Notes under the pieces: generated by a model
Databases searched by the model: none
The model's input: the letters and a program-made list of their open reading frames with translations, nothing else
Told to the model about the DNA's origin: nothing
NCBI GenBank assembly: GCA_963383645.1
Contig: OY726578.1
Location: 22,161,888-22,225,887 of the forward strand
Length of the DNA stretch: 64,000 nucleotides
Direction of reading: 5' to 3'
DNA from: Muscardinus avellanarius
Lineage: Eukaryota; Chordata; Mammalia; Rodentia; Gliridae
Made by a program: the position numbers and the translations under genes
Shown here: in pieces, positions 38,299 through 44,633 of the stretch
How positions within the stretch are numbered: the first letter of the stretch is position 1
How the letters are laid out: each line of letters begins with the position of its first letter

Positions 38299-41200
38299 AA
38301 AATAGGGCTGTGGGTGTCACTCAGAGGTAGAAAGCCCCTGGGTTCCATCCCCAGTACCAAAAAAAAAAAAAAAAAAAAAAAAGAAAAAGAAAAAAAGGCT
38401 GGAATACAAGATAAACACACACATATACACCAAAAAAAAAATAATAAGAATAAGAATAATGAACATTTACAAACCAATATTAAAAATACTGCGCCAGCCA
38501 GGCATGGTGGTGCACGCTTGTAATCCCCGAGCTTGGGAGGCAGAGACAGGAGGATCGCGCAGGTTCAAAGCCAGCCACGCTGGCTTAAGAGACCCTGTTT
38601 CCAAATAAAAAGTATAAAATAGGTCTGGGAGTGTAGCCCAGAGGTAGAAGGGTTTCCAGGAACCCCAGTACCACCAAAAAATAAAATAAAATAAAGATAA
38701 AAATACTGCACCATTTATAGTCACTCCAAAAAATTAAACATCAAGTATAAACTTAACACATGTACAGAATCTACATGCTAAAAGTATAAACTGTTGATGA
38801 AAAAAATCAATGACCAAAAAAAACAGAGAAATATTTGATTCATAGACTAAAGACTCAAAGGAGGCCATCAGTGAACTCCCGCAAACTAACTTGGAGATTT
38901 AATGAGACTCTTGTCAGAATTCCAACAAGGTTTTCTTATACACATAGACAAGTTTATTCTAAATATATGGAAGGGCACAGGTCTCAGAGTAGCTACTGTT
39001 TTGGGGCAAAAAAGGAGTCATTCTACTGAATACTAAGTTCTGCTACTTAGTTCTGCCATGCGGTTGCAATGTTCCAGGCAGCTGAGAATGGCAAATAACA
39101 CTGAAATCCTGGAAACAGAACCTTGAAACAAACCCACAAAAATATTTCCAAATAAATCTTGGCAAAGATGCAAAAACAGTTCAATGGAGAAAAAGTGTCT
39201 TTTTGGGGGGGGGGGGCTGGAACCTCCAAGCTACACCCCCAGCCCTATTTTTTATTCTTCACTTTGAAACAGGGTCTCACTGAGTTGCCTCGCTAAGTAG
39301 CTGAAGCTGTCCTCAAACCGCAATCCTCCTGTCTCAGCCTCCCGAATCACAAGCGTGCGCCACCACACCTGGCTAAAATGACCTTTGAAACAAATGATGC
39401 TGGAGCAACCAGACTATTTATAGGCAAAAAAAAAAAACAAATCTTAGCCTAAATCTCACACCTATAAAAAAATTAACTCAACTGGACCAGACTTAAATGC
39501 AAAACACAAACTGTATGAGCCGGGTGTGGTGGCGCACGCTTGTTATCCCAGCATTCGGGAGGCTGAGACAGGAGGATTGCAACAGGAGGATGGCGGTTCG
39601 CGGACAGCCTCAGCTATTTAGTGAGGCCGTCTGCAACTTAGTGAGACCCTGTTTCAAAAAAAAAAAAAAGAATAAAAAATAGGGCAGGGGGTGTAGCTCA
39701 GAGATAGAATGCCCCTGGGTTCCATCCCCAGACCCGCAAATAAATAAATAAACAAACAAACAAACACATCGCCGGGCGTGGTGGCGCACACTTGTAATCC
39801 CCACACTTGGGAGGCAGAGACAGGAGGATTGCACAGGTTCGAAGCCAGCTGTGCTGGCTTAAGAGACCCTGTTTCCAAAAATAAAAAAATAGGTCTGGGA
39901 GTGTAGCCCGGAAGTAGAAGGGCTTCCAGGAACCCCAGTACCACCAAAAAAAAAAAAAAACCCACAAACTGTATAATGTTTAAAAAGCACGCACAGTGAG
40001 GCAGAGTTCCTATACTAATACCAAAAGCATAACTCATAAAAGAAAAAACTGATCATCTGGACCTCTTCAAAATTAAAACATTTCCTCTATAAAAGGCCTG
40101 ATAAGCTACAAAGTGGGGGGAAAAAAAAAAAACAGTGCACACCAGCTAAGGACTAATATCTAAAAGATATCACTCCAAACTCAACAGTTAGGCACACACG
40201 AATGAGGCGCAACACCACTAGCCATCAAGAAGATGCAAATTGAAACTCTAAGATCATTACAGACTTATGCTGAGAATGGCTCAAATAAGAAACAGAGATA
40301 ACACCAAATGCTGGCAAAGATGTCCCCAACTCTGTATCGCTCATAGCTCATACGCGGCTTGTAGAAGGTAATGTGGGGACGAACTAATCGGCTTCTCATA
40401 GAACTCAACATACGCCCAGGATCAGCCAACAAACGCACTCGTGGTCCTTCCTCAGAGAATGAAGAGGATGTTCCCACGACAGCCCTACACGAGTGTCCAC
40501 AGCAGCTTGATTCCTGACGGCCTGAACTGGACAGAACCCACAGCTTTCAAAGGTGAACGCACCCACAGCATGGAATACTACTCAGACATAAAAGGGAGCC
40601 CAACACGCCACTCGGGCGAATAACGAGTAAAGACAGGAATCCCAAAAGGCTTCACACGGGTATGATCCTGTCACATATCATTCTTGAATGGCAAGATGAT
40701 TTTGCATCGGAAAAGCAGTTACTGTCATCTTTCACGCTAGCAGATTTGAGGGGGAAAACTACAGTGACCTCAAGGCAGAGAAAGCATTTGATAAAAATAC
40801 CCAATCGTGATTGAAATTTCAAACATTAGCAAAGCAGAAACAGAAAAGCACCTGTTTATTTTTTATTTATTTATTTATTTATTTATTTGGTGGTACTGGG
40901 GTTCCTGGAAGCCCTTGAACCTCCGGGCTACACTCCCAGACCTATTTATATTTTTATTTGGAAACAGGGTCTCCTAAGCCAGCGCACGCAGCTGGCTTCG
41001 AACCTGCGCGATCCTCCTGTCTCTGCCTCCCAAGCGCGGGGATTACAAACGTGCGCCACCACGCCCGGCAAAAGCACCTGTTTAACCTGGTGAGAGCGAG
41101 CATGGTGGCGCACACCTGTAATCCCAGTCCTTGGGAGGCTGAGACAGGAGGATCACGGTTCGCGGACAGCCTCAGCTACTTAGTGAGGCCTTCCACAACT

Positions 41201-42381
41201 TAGTGAGACCCTGTTTTAAAATAAAAAATAAATAATAAAAAAGGGGCTGGGGGAGGCGTTCAGAGGTAGAATGCCCCTGGGTTCCATCCCCTGTACTGCA
41301 AAACACGGAGGCCCACTGTAAGGGGGTACATGCCTAATAATCCTGGGCTGGTACTCGCTGAATGAATACGACTATGTGAACTTAGGCATATTTACAGTCA
41401 GTACGTGGTAACCGCCTGCTGCCCCACTGTCCTGTGTCACGACAACCGGGGCAAAGTATACCAATGGACGATACATAAACATACCAGTGTCACGGGAACA
41501 CCATAAGGAAACCGACACTCGGCAAGGTTAAGTGAGAAACCAGCTTAGTCGCAACTTCTCGCGAGTGACTGCACATTCGGCTTGGCGTCTGGTCCAGGTA
41601 ACTTTTAGCCCACTATGCGTGACTTTAAGGCAATCAGTTCATTATTTGCTATGAGCCCTCGGTTCCTCATCTGTGGAATGAGAGAGTGTCCATCCTCTTT
41701 GGGGTGCCACACCTGCAAATCCACAACGGCCCTCCCCTCCCTGCGCTGTGCCCTACAGCCCACAACACATTTTGGGCTTCCAGGCTACCCGATGGGTTTG
41801 CCCAACAGGAGACACCAACGGAAAGCTGGAAGGAGGTAAGCAGGAAGGTCACAGTCTTTCTTCCAAAGGTGTCAGCAGTTCTCAGGGGCCTTCTACACTC
41901 AACTACTCAGGTAGCCGATTCACCCTGTCAGGCCTAAATGTGGACACGAGGTCCTAAACCTTTGTTCCTCATGTCCCTGCCCAGGCCTTTATAAACAGTC
42001 TGCCCTTTACTGCTCTTTTGAATTTGTCGCCTATTTCCTCCTAGGGCCCTGGAACATACAATCACTCCTTCATAAGGTCACAGATCAGAGGCCGCAGTAC
42101 TAACAGGAGGAGCCTGGTCCTGGCCCATTATTACAACAATGATCTCCCATTCTATAGAAGAGGAAGTTGAGGCTCTGAGAAGTCCAAGGACACACAGGAA
42201 AAAGACAGCTACAACTTAACCTTCCACACACGAAACCTTCCCCATTTCTATTGTCGTCTCAGTCAATACCTTCCCTTCCACACCATGTGTACATCATGGT
42301 CGTCATCCCTGCAGGAAAACAAATCTGTCAAAGCATAAGCTTTATTATTTCGACTGTCCAGCCGTCGCTTAACTCTGTGGC

Positions 42382-42412
<31 letters not shown>

Positions 42413-43256
42413 TGGGGGGAGGCTCTGGAGTTAGTTTAAAAGCACAGGTAAACGGGTGTGGGTGGCGCCCGCTTGTAATCCCAGCATTTGGGAGGCTGAG
42501 ACAGGAGGATCAAGGTTCGCGGACAGCCTCAGCTACTATTCAGTGAGGCCCTTTGCAAATCAGCGAGACCCTGTTTCAAAATAAAGAATAAAAAATAAGG
42601 CTGGGGGGTGTAGCTCGGAAGTAGAATGTCCCTAGGTTCCATCCCTGGTACCGCAAAAAGAAAAAAGAAAAAAAAAAAGCACAGGTAATTACAAGAGAGA
42701 CTCCCGAACCCCAATTTCCTCCCGCAAACCCGGGCTAACCCTACCGCGCTCACGCAGTGGGGGGACAAGGCCCGCCCGGGGAGCGCTGGGCGCTCAAGGT
42801 GGCTGCCCTCGGCGGTACAGAGCGGGGCTGCAGCCCGCGGGGGAGGGCGGCTCAGGACCCAGGAGGCCCACCCCGGCCCACCTGCTCCTCCAGCCGCTCG
42901 ATCTCCAGCTGGTTCTTATCCTCCTCCTCCTCCTCCTCCTCCTCCTCCTCCTCCTCCTCCTCCTCCTCTTCGTCGTCGTCGGACTCCCACTCGTACTCCC
43001 CGGGGGAGCTCTCGGCGGAGGAAGCCATGGCGTACTCCTCCTCCCCATCGCTCTCGCTCACACCTCGCACGCGCTGAATCCACTGCGGCCCGATGCTCTT
43101 GTACGTCGCAGCGGCCACGGCCCGCGATAACGCTTTCCTCCGCGTCCTCGCCGCCTTGGCTTCATCTTTCTCTCCCTCCGCCTGGGGCCCGGCCTGGGGC
43201 TCAGCCTCCGGCTCCGGCTCCGGCTCCGAAACCGAGGTGGCGGCCGCCGTCGCCAT
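10081..43256 (-). CDS. SART3: SART3: U4/U6 snRNP recycling factor (19 coding exons)
   Basis: SART3 (Tip110/p110) reassembles U4/U6 snRNPs after splicing, recruits USP4/USP15 to spliceosomal targets, and acts in the nucleus and Cajal bodies. Nineteen exons join to 2,943 nt, i.e. 980 aa (human 963): 42882-43256, 36408-36534, 35725-35835, 33049-33233, 30728-30779, 30121-30245, 25641-25796, 23813-23951, 23279-23386, 22366-22443, 22212-22270, 21396-21505, 18300-18412, 16932-17008, 15667-15832, 12858-13312, 12082-12234, 10814-11004, 10081-10243. Order of domains: acidic N-terminus with a Glu tract; HAT helical repeats at about 143-580; basic NLS region at about 631-668 (KKALKKKKPRG, QPPKRRR); RRM1 at about 726-798 (VFVSNLPY, RGYCYVEF); RRM2 at about 824-895 (LFISGLPF, GLAYVEY); C-terminal LSm-binding motif (SNADFAKLLLRK). 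Every junction is GT-AG and the frame is open throughout. The ATG at 43256 has a strong context (aagATGg). The gain over human is mostly the Glu expansion. Confidence 0.97.
10814..11004 (-). CDS. SART3: SART3 coding exon 18 (RRM2 end)
   Basis: Encodes GLAYVEYENESQASQAVMKM to MYG plus two bases. It carries RNP1 of RRM2 right at the exon edge, so the intron splits RRM2. Donor AGC|GTAAGT. Confidence 0.95.
11399..11512 (+). repeat. Old 7SL-derived SINE fragment
   Basis: agcccaggaattcaagacca and gcctgggcaatgtagc resemble the 7SL/B1 core but lack the squirrel-type tail. Confidence 0.5.
11804..11980 (+). repeat. B1-dID SINE (diverged)
   Basis: Head ctggcctggcataatcagtg, tail ctcgaaggtagctctttggg; older than most copies here. 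Confidence 0.8.
12082..12234 (-). CDS. SART3: SART3 coding exon 17 (RRM2 start)
   Basis: Encodes VFRYSTALEKHKLFISGLPF to NRAGKPK, the first half of RRM2 with RNP2 LFISGLPF. Donor AAG|GTCAGT. Confidence 0.95.
12370..12532 (-). repeat. B1-dID SINE (diverged)
   Basis: Reverse copy with tail remnant gggtactgagagctgaacta and head ending atgcccagct. Confidence 0.8.
12858..13312 (-). CDS. SART3: SART3 coding exon 16 (NLS and RRM1)
   Basis: The largest exon (455 bases): a second basic cluster (QPPKRRR), a variable linker, then RRM1 with RNP2 VFVSNLPY and RNP1 RGYCYVEF, ending SKNPDFK. Donor AAG|GTATGC. Confidence 0.95.
14425..14850 (+). repeat. Old B1-dID SINE split by a younger one
   Basis: Halves at 14,425-14,506 and 14,702-14,850; the second half holds the B1 3' part and the dID tail (ctgggtgtggctcagagaaa). 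Confidence 0.8.
14507..14701 (+). repeat. B1-dID SINE nested in an older copy
   Basis: Flanked by a roughly 19-base duplication (caaggacagcctcggcaag / caaggccagcctcagcaag) derived from the host SINE itself. Confidence 0.88.
15667..15832 (-). CDS. SART3: SART3 coding exon 15 (basic/NLS)
   Basis: Encodes AAEKEAALVQQEEEKAEQRK, then the lysine-rich NLS (EKKALKKKKPRG) and EKEWGQDGA. This linker differs most from human. Donor CAG|GTAGAG. Confidence 0.92.
16395..16660 (+). repeat. L1 3'-end fragment
   Basis: gcaaaatcatggagccaacc, aggtgtcccgagcagatgag and gaattctactcagccataaa are L1 3' sequence. Non-coding remnant in SART3 intron 14. Confidence 0.65.
16932..17008 (-). CDS. SART3: SART3 coding exon 14
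   Basis: Encodes (G)TLEDWDIAVQKTETRLAR to NEQRMK. Donor AAG|GTAGCG, phase 0. Confidence 0.93.
17243..17740 (+). repeat. Old B1-dID SINE split by insertion
   Basis: Head at 17,243-17,386 and dID tail at 17,681-17,740 (tgagggtgtaactcagagat) belong together; the middle is a later insertion. Confidence 0.8.
17387..17680 (+). repeat. B1-dID SINE (long subtype) with A/AT/AC tail
   Basis: SINE body to about 17,587, then poly(A), (AT)n at 17,612-17,659 and AC-rich sequence to 17,679. The microsatellite grew from the poly(A) tail. Confidence 0.9.
18300..18412 (-). CDS. SART3: SART3 coding exon 13
   Basis: Encodes (R)AHGDTQHCRKALHRAVQCT to LLAMERTE plus one base, the last HAT repeat region. Donor AAG|GTGGGA. 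Confidence 0.94.
18787..18995 (+). repeat. B1-dID SINE
   Basis: Full length, dID part ggttggaggtatcgctcaga. Confidence 0.88.
20113..20350 (+). repeat. B1-dID SINE
   Basis: Full length with a long A/GA-rich tail. Confidence 0.9.
20561..20726 (-). repeat. B1-dID SINE
   Basis: Reverse copy; dID part ggggattgaacccaagggtg, head partly lost. Confidence 0.8.
20849..21045 (-). repeat. B1-dID SINE, short young subtype
   Basis: Duplication aaattcaaac on both sides. Confidence 0.9.
21396..21505 (-). CDS. SART3: SART3 coding exon 12
   Basis: Encodes ARLCNNMQKARELWDSIM to WLEYYNLE plus two bases of Arg. It contains the conserved HAT residues RELWDS. Donor AAG|GTAAGT. Confidence 0.94.
22212..22270 (-). 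CDS. SART3: SART3 coding exon 11
   Basis: A 59-base exon encoding (R)FSESGDPSCMIMQNWARIE. Donor GAG|GTGAGC, phase 0. Confidence 0.93.
22366..22443 (-). CDS. SART3: SART3 coding exon 10
   Basis: Encodes (D)SSKELEELRAAFARALEYL to EVEE plus one base of Arg. Donor AGC|GTAAGT. Confidence 0.93.
22791..22986 (-). repeat. B1-dID SINE
   Basis: Begins with a G-run replacing the usual tail, then ggacattgaacacaagggca; head ends ccaccacgcccc. Confidence 0.85.
23279..23386 (-). CDS. SART3: SART3 coding exon 9
   Basis: Encodes (E)TFEKALNAGFIQATDYVEIW to RRRVDFKQ. The donor is AAG|GTATCG, a weak match to consensus at +4 to +6. Phase 1 to 1. Confidence 0.93.
23813..23951 (-). CDS. SART3: SART3 coding exon 8
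   Basis: Encodes DRQLKVKDLVLSVHSRAVRN to DVDHREIA plus one base. Donor CCG|GTGCGG. Confidence 0.93.
24282..24474 (-). repeat. B1-dID SINE, short young subtype (nested)
   Basis: ggggttcctggaagcccttc tail and a head ending ccaccacactcgg. Confidence 0.9.
24475..24680 (-). repeat. B1-dID SINE, short young subtype (nested)
   Basis: Lies directly next to the previous copy, in the same orientation; poly(T) interrupted by cttt. Confidence 0.9.
25188..25364 (-). repeat. B1-dID SINE
   Basis: dID part ggggattgagcccagggaca; the head lacks its last 20 or so bases. Confidence 0.85.
25641..25796 (-). CDS. SART3: SART3 coding exon 7
   Basis: Encodes LQAEAPRLAEYQAYIDFEMK to LWIRYSQYL. The acceptor repeats TTGCAG TTGCAG; the upstream one restores the human-like EALLQAE, and the other would drop Leu-Gln. 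Donor CTA|GTAAGA. Confidence 0.93.
27281..27690 (+). repeat. B1-dID SINE split by insertion
   Basis: Head at 27,281-27,395 and tail at 27,586-27,690 (gggctgtagttcggaggttg). Confidence 0.8.
27396..27585 (+). repeat. B1-dID SINE, short young subtype (nested)
   Basis: Ends gggcttccaggaaccccagt plus poly(A). Confidence 0.9.
27705..27812 (+). repeat. 5'-truncated B1-dID SINE
   Basis: Starts at gagaccctgctttgaaataa, then dID tail gttgctcagagataaaatat. Confidence 0.65.
27950..28145 (+). repeat. B1-dID SINE (old)
   Basis: ccaggtacggtgacatacag head; tail cctgggtttaacccctagta. Confidence 0.85.
28250..28470 (+). repeat. B1-dID SINE, long subtype
   Basis: ggtctgggagtatagcccgg tail, (caaa)n end. Confidence 0.9.
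28520..29850 (+). repeat. L1 3' fragment (end of ORF2 and 3'UTR)
   Basis: cctgcagattcaatgcagtt and cccatcaaaacttccacaaa come from the end of L1 ORF2, followed by aactgcaaattcaaagcaca and 3'UTR sequence with decayed frames. It is a dead 5'-truncated copy in SART3 intron 6. Confidence 0.8.
30121..30245 (-). CDS. SART3: SART3 coding exon 6
   Basis: Encodes (D)MEATFAEYEEWSEDPIPESV to KPYEEAL, a HAT repeat. Donor CTG|GTGAGT, phase 0. Confidence 0.94.
30728..30779 (-). CDS. SART3: SART3 coding exon 5
   Basis: A short 52-base exon encoding LEKVHSLFRRQLAIPLY plus one base. Donor ATG|GTAAGA. No long ORF marks it; it was found by the family sequence and splice sites. Confidence 0.93.
31463..31679 (-). 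repeat. B1-dID SINE
   Basis: Full-length reverse copy with poly(T). Confidence 0.88.
31954..32186 (+). repeat. B1-dID SINE, long subtype
   Basis: Flanked by the exact duplication aaaatgctattat (31,941 and 32,187). Confidence 0.93.
32272..32365 (+). repeat. Internally deleted B1-dID SINE
   Basis: Only about 94 bases: head, then a jump to the linker and tail. The flanks aaagtggcatg on both sides show it inserted as a unit. Confidence 0.75.
32425..32555 (+). repeat. B1-dID SINE (internally deleted, old)
   Basis: gtgatcccagtgctgggaaa head and ggtagatcagaggtagaagg tail. Confidence 0.7.
32651..32873 (-). repeat. B1-dID SINE
   Basis: Full-length reverse copy with (tttg)n tail. Confidence 0.88.
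33049..33233 (-). CDS. SART3: SART3 coding exon 4
   Basis: Encodes PKIWLEYGQYSMGGIGQQGG to AIVEAAR. Acceptor tttag|GTC, donor CGG|GTGAGT. Exon 3 and 4 sequence together complete a split Cys codon. Confidence 0.94.
33692..33926 (-). repeat. B1-dID SINE
   Basis: Flanked by tttaagcctct / tttagcctcta. Confidence 0.88.
34040..34173 (+). repeat. B1 head of a B1-dID SINE
   Basis: Lacks the dID tail; first of three same-strand copies in a row. Confidence 0.75.
34175..34377 (+). repeat. B1-dID SINE
   Basis: Second of three in tandem; ends in (aaat)n. Confidence 0.88.
34379..34615 (+). repeat. B1-dID SINE, long subtype
   Basis: Third of three in tandem; ends in an A/GA-rich tail. Confidence 0.9.
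34845..35206 (+). repeat. B1-dID SINE split by insertion
   Basis: Head at 34,845-34,941 and tail at 35,128-35,206 (ggctggggatgtagctcaga). Confidence 0.78.
34943..35127 (+). repeat. B1-dID SINE, short young subtype (nested)
   Basis: Near consensus; ends aaccccagtaccaccaaaaa. Confidence 0.9.
35725..35835 (-). CDS. SART3: SART3 coding exon 3
   Basis: Encodes ELWMEWLRDD...LDRERAYELFEKAVQDYI. A 12-base GC-rich direct repeat (about 35786-35809) gives DTAADTAADA, two residues longer than the human segment. Phase 1 to 1. Confidence 0.93.
35945..36115 (-). repeat. MIR-like fragment
   Basis: gtgctaagtgtgctcctccc and acttgctcaagatctcacag are MIR-like. Confidence 0.55.
36408..36534 (-). CDS. SART3: SART3 coding exon 2
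   Basis: Begins LSINVYDYNCHVELIRLLRL and ends in phase 1 at GAAG|GTGCTG. It opens the HAT-repeat region. Confidence 0.94.
36798..36995 (-). repeat. B1-dID SINE, short young subtype
   Basis: Duplication gttccttagtgtttc / gttcttagtgtttc. Confidence 0.92.
37083..37262 (-). repeat. B1-dID SINE, short young subtype
   Basis: Duplication gctcttgtgaaaa / gctcttgtaaaaa. Confidence 0.92.
37899..38385 (+). repeat. B1-dID SINE split by insertion
   Basis: Head at 37,899-38,036 and tail at 38,301-38,385 (ggctgtgggtgtcactcaga). Confidence 0.78.
38038..38300 (+). repeat. B1-dID SINE (long subtype) with (GAAA)n tail
   Basis: SINE body to about 38,250, then about 12 GAAA units to 38,300. Confidence 0.9.
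38497..38697 (+). repeat. B1-dID SINE, short young subtype
   Basis: Duplication taaaaatactgcgcca / taaaaatactgcacca. Confidence 0.93.
39201..39373 (-). repeat. B1-dID SINE
   Basis: Starts with a G-run; head ends ccaccacacctggct. It interrupts an L1 fragment. Confidence 0.85.
39519..39770 (+). repeat. B1-dID SINE
   Basis: Contains a 14-base internal duplication (gacaggaggattgc / aacaggaggatggc) and an (aaat)(caaa) tail. The site duplication acacaaactgtat lies outside both this and the next copy. Confidence 0.88.
39771..39960 (+). repeat. B1-dID SINE, short young subtype, in tail of previous
   Basis: Inserted into the tail of 39,519-39,770, as shown by the shared outer duplication. Confidence 0.9.
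40859..41069 (-). repeat. B1-dID SINE, short young subtype
   Basis: (TTTA)n tail; exact duplication aaaagcacctgttta on both sides. Confidence 0.93.
41096..41303 (+). repeat. B1-dID SINE
   Basis: Full length. With 40,859-41,069 it forms an inverted pair separated by under 30 bases. Confidence 0.88.
41590..41700 (+). repeat. MIR-like fragment
   Basis: ctcggttcctcatctgtgga and the preceding sequence fit the MIR core. Confidence 0.55.
42115..42225 (-). repeat. MIR-like fragment
   Basis: aagaggaagttgaggctctg and agtccaaggacacacagg. Confidence 0.5.
42382..42410 (+). repeat. Poly(A) tract
   Basis: About 29 A residues without a recognisable SINE body upstream; origin unclear. Confidence 0.85.
42451..42678 (+). 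repeat. B1-dID SINE
   Basis: Duplication aaaagcacaggtaa on both sides; lies next to SART3 exon 1. Confidence 0.9.
42882..43256 (-). CDS. SART3: SART3 coding exon 1
   Basis: Residues 1-125, ending in phase 0 at CAG|GTGGGC. It includes an EP-repeat segment (EPEPEPEAEP) and D3-E17-D encoded by 16 GAG plus one GAA at 42921-42971. The frame is open upstream to a TTG at 43325 but has no earlier ATG, so 43256 is the start. Confidence 0.95.
42921..42971 (-). repeat. Coding GAG trinucleotide repeat in SART3
   Basis: Sixteen uninterrupted GAG codons plus one GAA on the minus strand encode 17 Glu. The pure repeat is expected to be length-polymorphic. Confidence 0.9.
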
Positions 43257-44059
43257 CTTGCGTTGCCAGTGACTCTTGGGTCTTTCCTCGGCAGCCGAAG
43301 ACCCGCTGCAAGAGTAGCTGTCCAAGGCGCGCGCCTGATTATAAATCCTGCTTTCTTGCCACCTAAAAGGAAACCGCGAGTCTTAGATGATTAAACGATC
43401 GCTAAGTAGAATTAATCCCTATTATTTTTATATTTCTCTGAAGTATACGGTCAGAAGATTAAATAATTAACATAATTTTTGTTCAGGCACAACCTCGAGC
43501 AGAAGTTGGGTCTTTGGACCTGCCCTGGAAGCCAGAGAGGAAGTCAGGGAATGAGCGTGATGCTCGTAGTTAAGGGTTTGGAGCCATTTTGAGAAGGTCA
43601 GAATGATTTATCGGAATAAATGCCTCAAACTCCTACAGCCGTGGAGCTTGGTGCAGTCTCCCAGCAGCTGAGCCTCACTTACAGAGAAAACCCTAAGTTC
43701 TCGGTGAAGGATCTATCGCACGAGTCATGAAAAAAAGATCTATTTCCAAAAGGCATCGCTCCGCTTTATGTAATAACATACCTAGTAGGCGTTTAATACA
43801 CGTGTGAAGTTTCCGGTTTTATAAGCTCATATTCTGCAAGCCAACGTTATTAAATTACATTAAAAAGCATTGCTTTATAAACTGCTAATTGCTATGCACA
43901 GTCATAGGAATTGTGGCTGGTTGCTGTTACTTTATAGAGATATTAACACGTTTTTAAGAATCAAGGTATTGGTGTCCTTTCTTAAACTTCCCATTTCCTG
44001 CCTTTCTCCCTCGCTGTCAAACTTTTTGGAGCAGAAATTGCTTTCCGTGGGACTCTCCA

Positions 44060-44205
44060 GGGTCTAGTAGTGCTCCCTGACACACAGCAGGATTCTAACC
44101 TAAGATTACTCAAGTTCGAATCCCAATGAATCCAACGCTGAGCGACCTTGGACACGTAACAGCTCTAAATTCCAACTGCCTTCGCTACACAAGTGGATTG
44201 ATAAA
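44060..44205 (+). repeat. MIR-like fragment between SART3 and ISCU
   Basis: gttcgaatcccaatgaatcc, gagcgaccttggacacgtaa and gctacacaagtggattgat resemble MIR. Confidence 0.5.
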
Positions 44206-44365
44206 GCTGGGCTGCGTGGCTGATTGCGCCCGCGTTCGAGCGGTGAGCTTTTAAAACGTCAGCTATCGCCCGTGACTCCGGCAGCCTGAGAATCCACCTG
44301 CAGAATCCCGCACCCAGGACAAGCCTTCCCGCAACTTCAGACCTTCCGGTCCCGCTACCCGTCCC

Positions 44366-44382
44366 CGCCCCCAGGGGGCGTG
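44366..44382 (+). promoter_or_regulatory. CTCF-like / GC-box site
   Basis: cgcccccagggggcgtg resembles the CTCF core (CCASYAGRKGGCR) with one mismatch, and also holds GC-box/KLF halves. It is nearly palindromic. The call is weak because GC-box factors would explain it equally well. Confidence 0.3.
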
Positions 44383-44446
44383 GTCAACGCCGGGCACCTA
44401 AGCGGACGCCAGCGCGGAGCTGCAGCGCGCAGGCGCGGCGGCGCGG

Positions 44447-44454
44447 TGACGTCA
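44447..44454 (+). promoter_or_regulatory. CRE (TGACGTCA)
   Basis: A perfect palindromic CREB/ATF site 66 bases upstream of the ISCU start codon, within CpG-rich sequence. The position is typical of functional promoter-proximal CREs. Binding is inferred. Confidence 0.65.
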
Positions 44455-44517
44455 GCGACTCGCGGGCGCGCCCCTCAGGTCGACGTCGCTCTGCGCCTGC
44501 GCTAGCGCAAGCCGTCA

Positions 44518-44528
44518 AGATGGCGGCG
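44518..44528 (+). promoter_or_regulatory. YY1-type element over ISCU start codon
   Basis: aagATGGCGGC matches the YY1 consensus AAnATGGCGGC and overlaps the start codon. Many housekeeping and mitochondrial genes carry YY1 at this position. SART3 has a near match, aagATGGCGAC, over its own start (43259-43249). Confidence 0.5.
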
Positions 44529-44633
44529 GCTGGAGCTGGCCGTCTACGGCGGGCTGCGTCTGCCCTGCTGCTTCGGAGCCCGCGCCTGCCTGCCCGGGAG
44601 CTGTCAGCTCCGGCTCGGCTTTATCACAAGAAG
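44520..44633 (+). CDS. ISCU: ISCU coding exon 1 (mitochondrial presequence)
   Basis: Residues 1-38, phase 0 at AAG|GTACGG. It encodes the targeting peptide and YHKK, so this transcript is the mitochondrial form. Confidence 0.95.

Larger units (their letters stand above)
38790..40800 (+). repeat. L1 3' fragment interrupted by SINEs
   Basis: L1 pieces (tctcagagtagctactgttt; acctttgaaacaaatgatgc; atgcaaattgaaactctaag; acagcatggaatactactca) run in order around SINEs at 39,201, 39,519 and 39,771. Non-functional. Confidence 0.75.
43257..44519. promoter_or_regulatory. SART3-ISCU head-to-head promoter interval
   Basis: The 1,263 bases between the two start codons are CpG-rich at both ends (43,257-43,340 and about 44,340-44,519), with an AT-richer middle that holds an old MIR-like piece. 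The ISCU side has a perfect CRE, NRF1-like repeats and an ETS-like accggaaggt (reverse of 44341-44350). Both genes begin with an aagATGGCG context. Whether one bidirectional promoter or two separate cores operate is not decided by the sequence. Confidence 0.6.

Noticed and set aside
43257..43325. In-frame 23-codon N-terminal extension of SART3
   Set aside because: It would start at TTG. The ATG at 43256 has a strong context and matches the human N-terminus. It is probably just 5'UTR without a stop.
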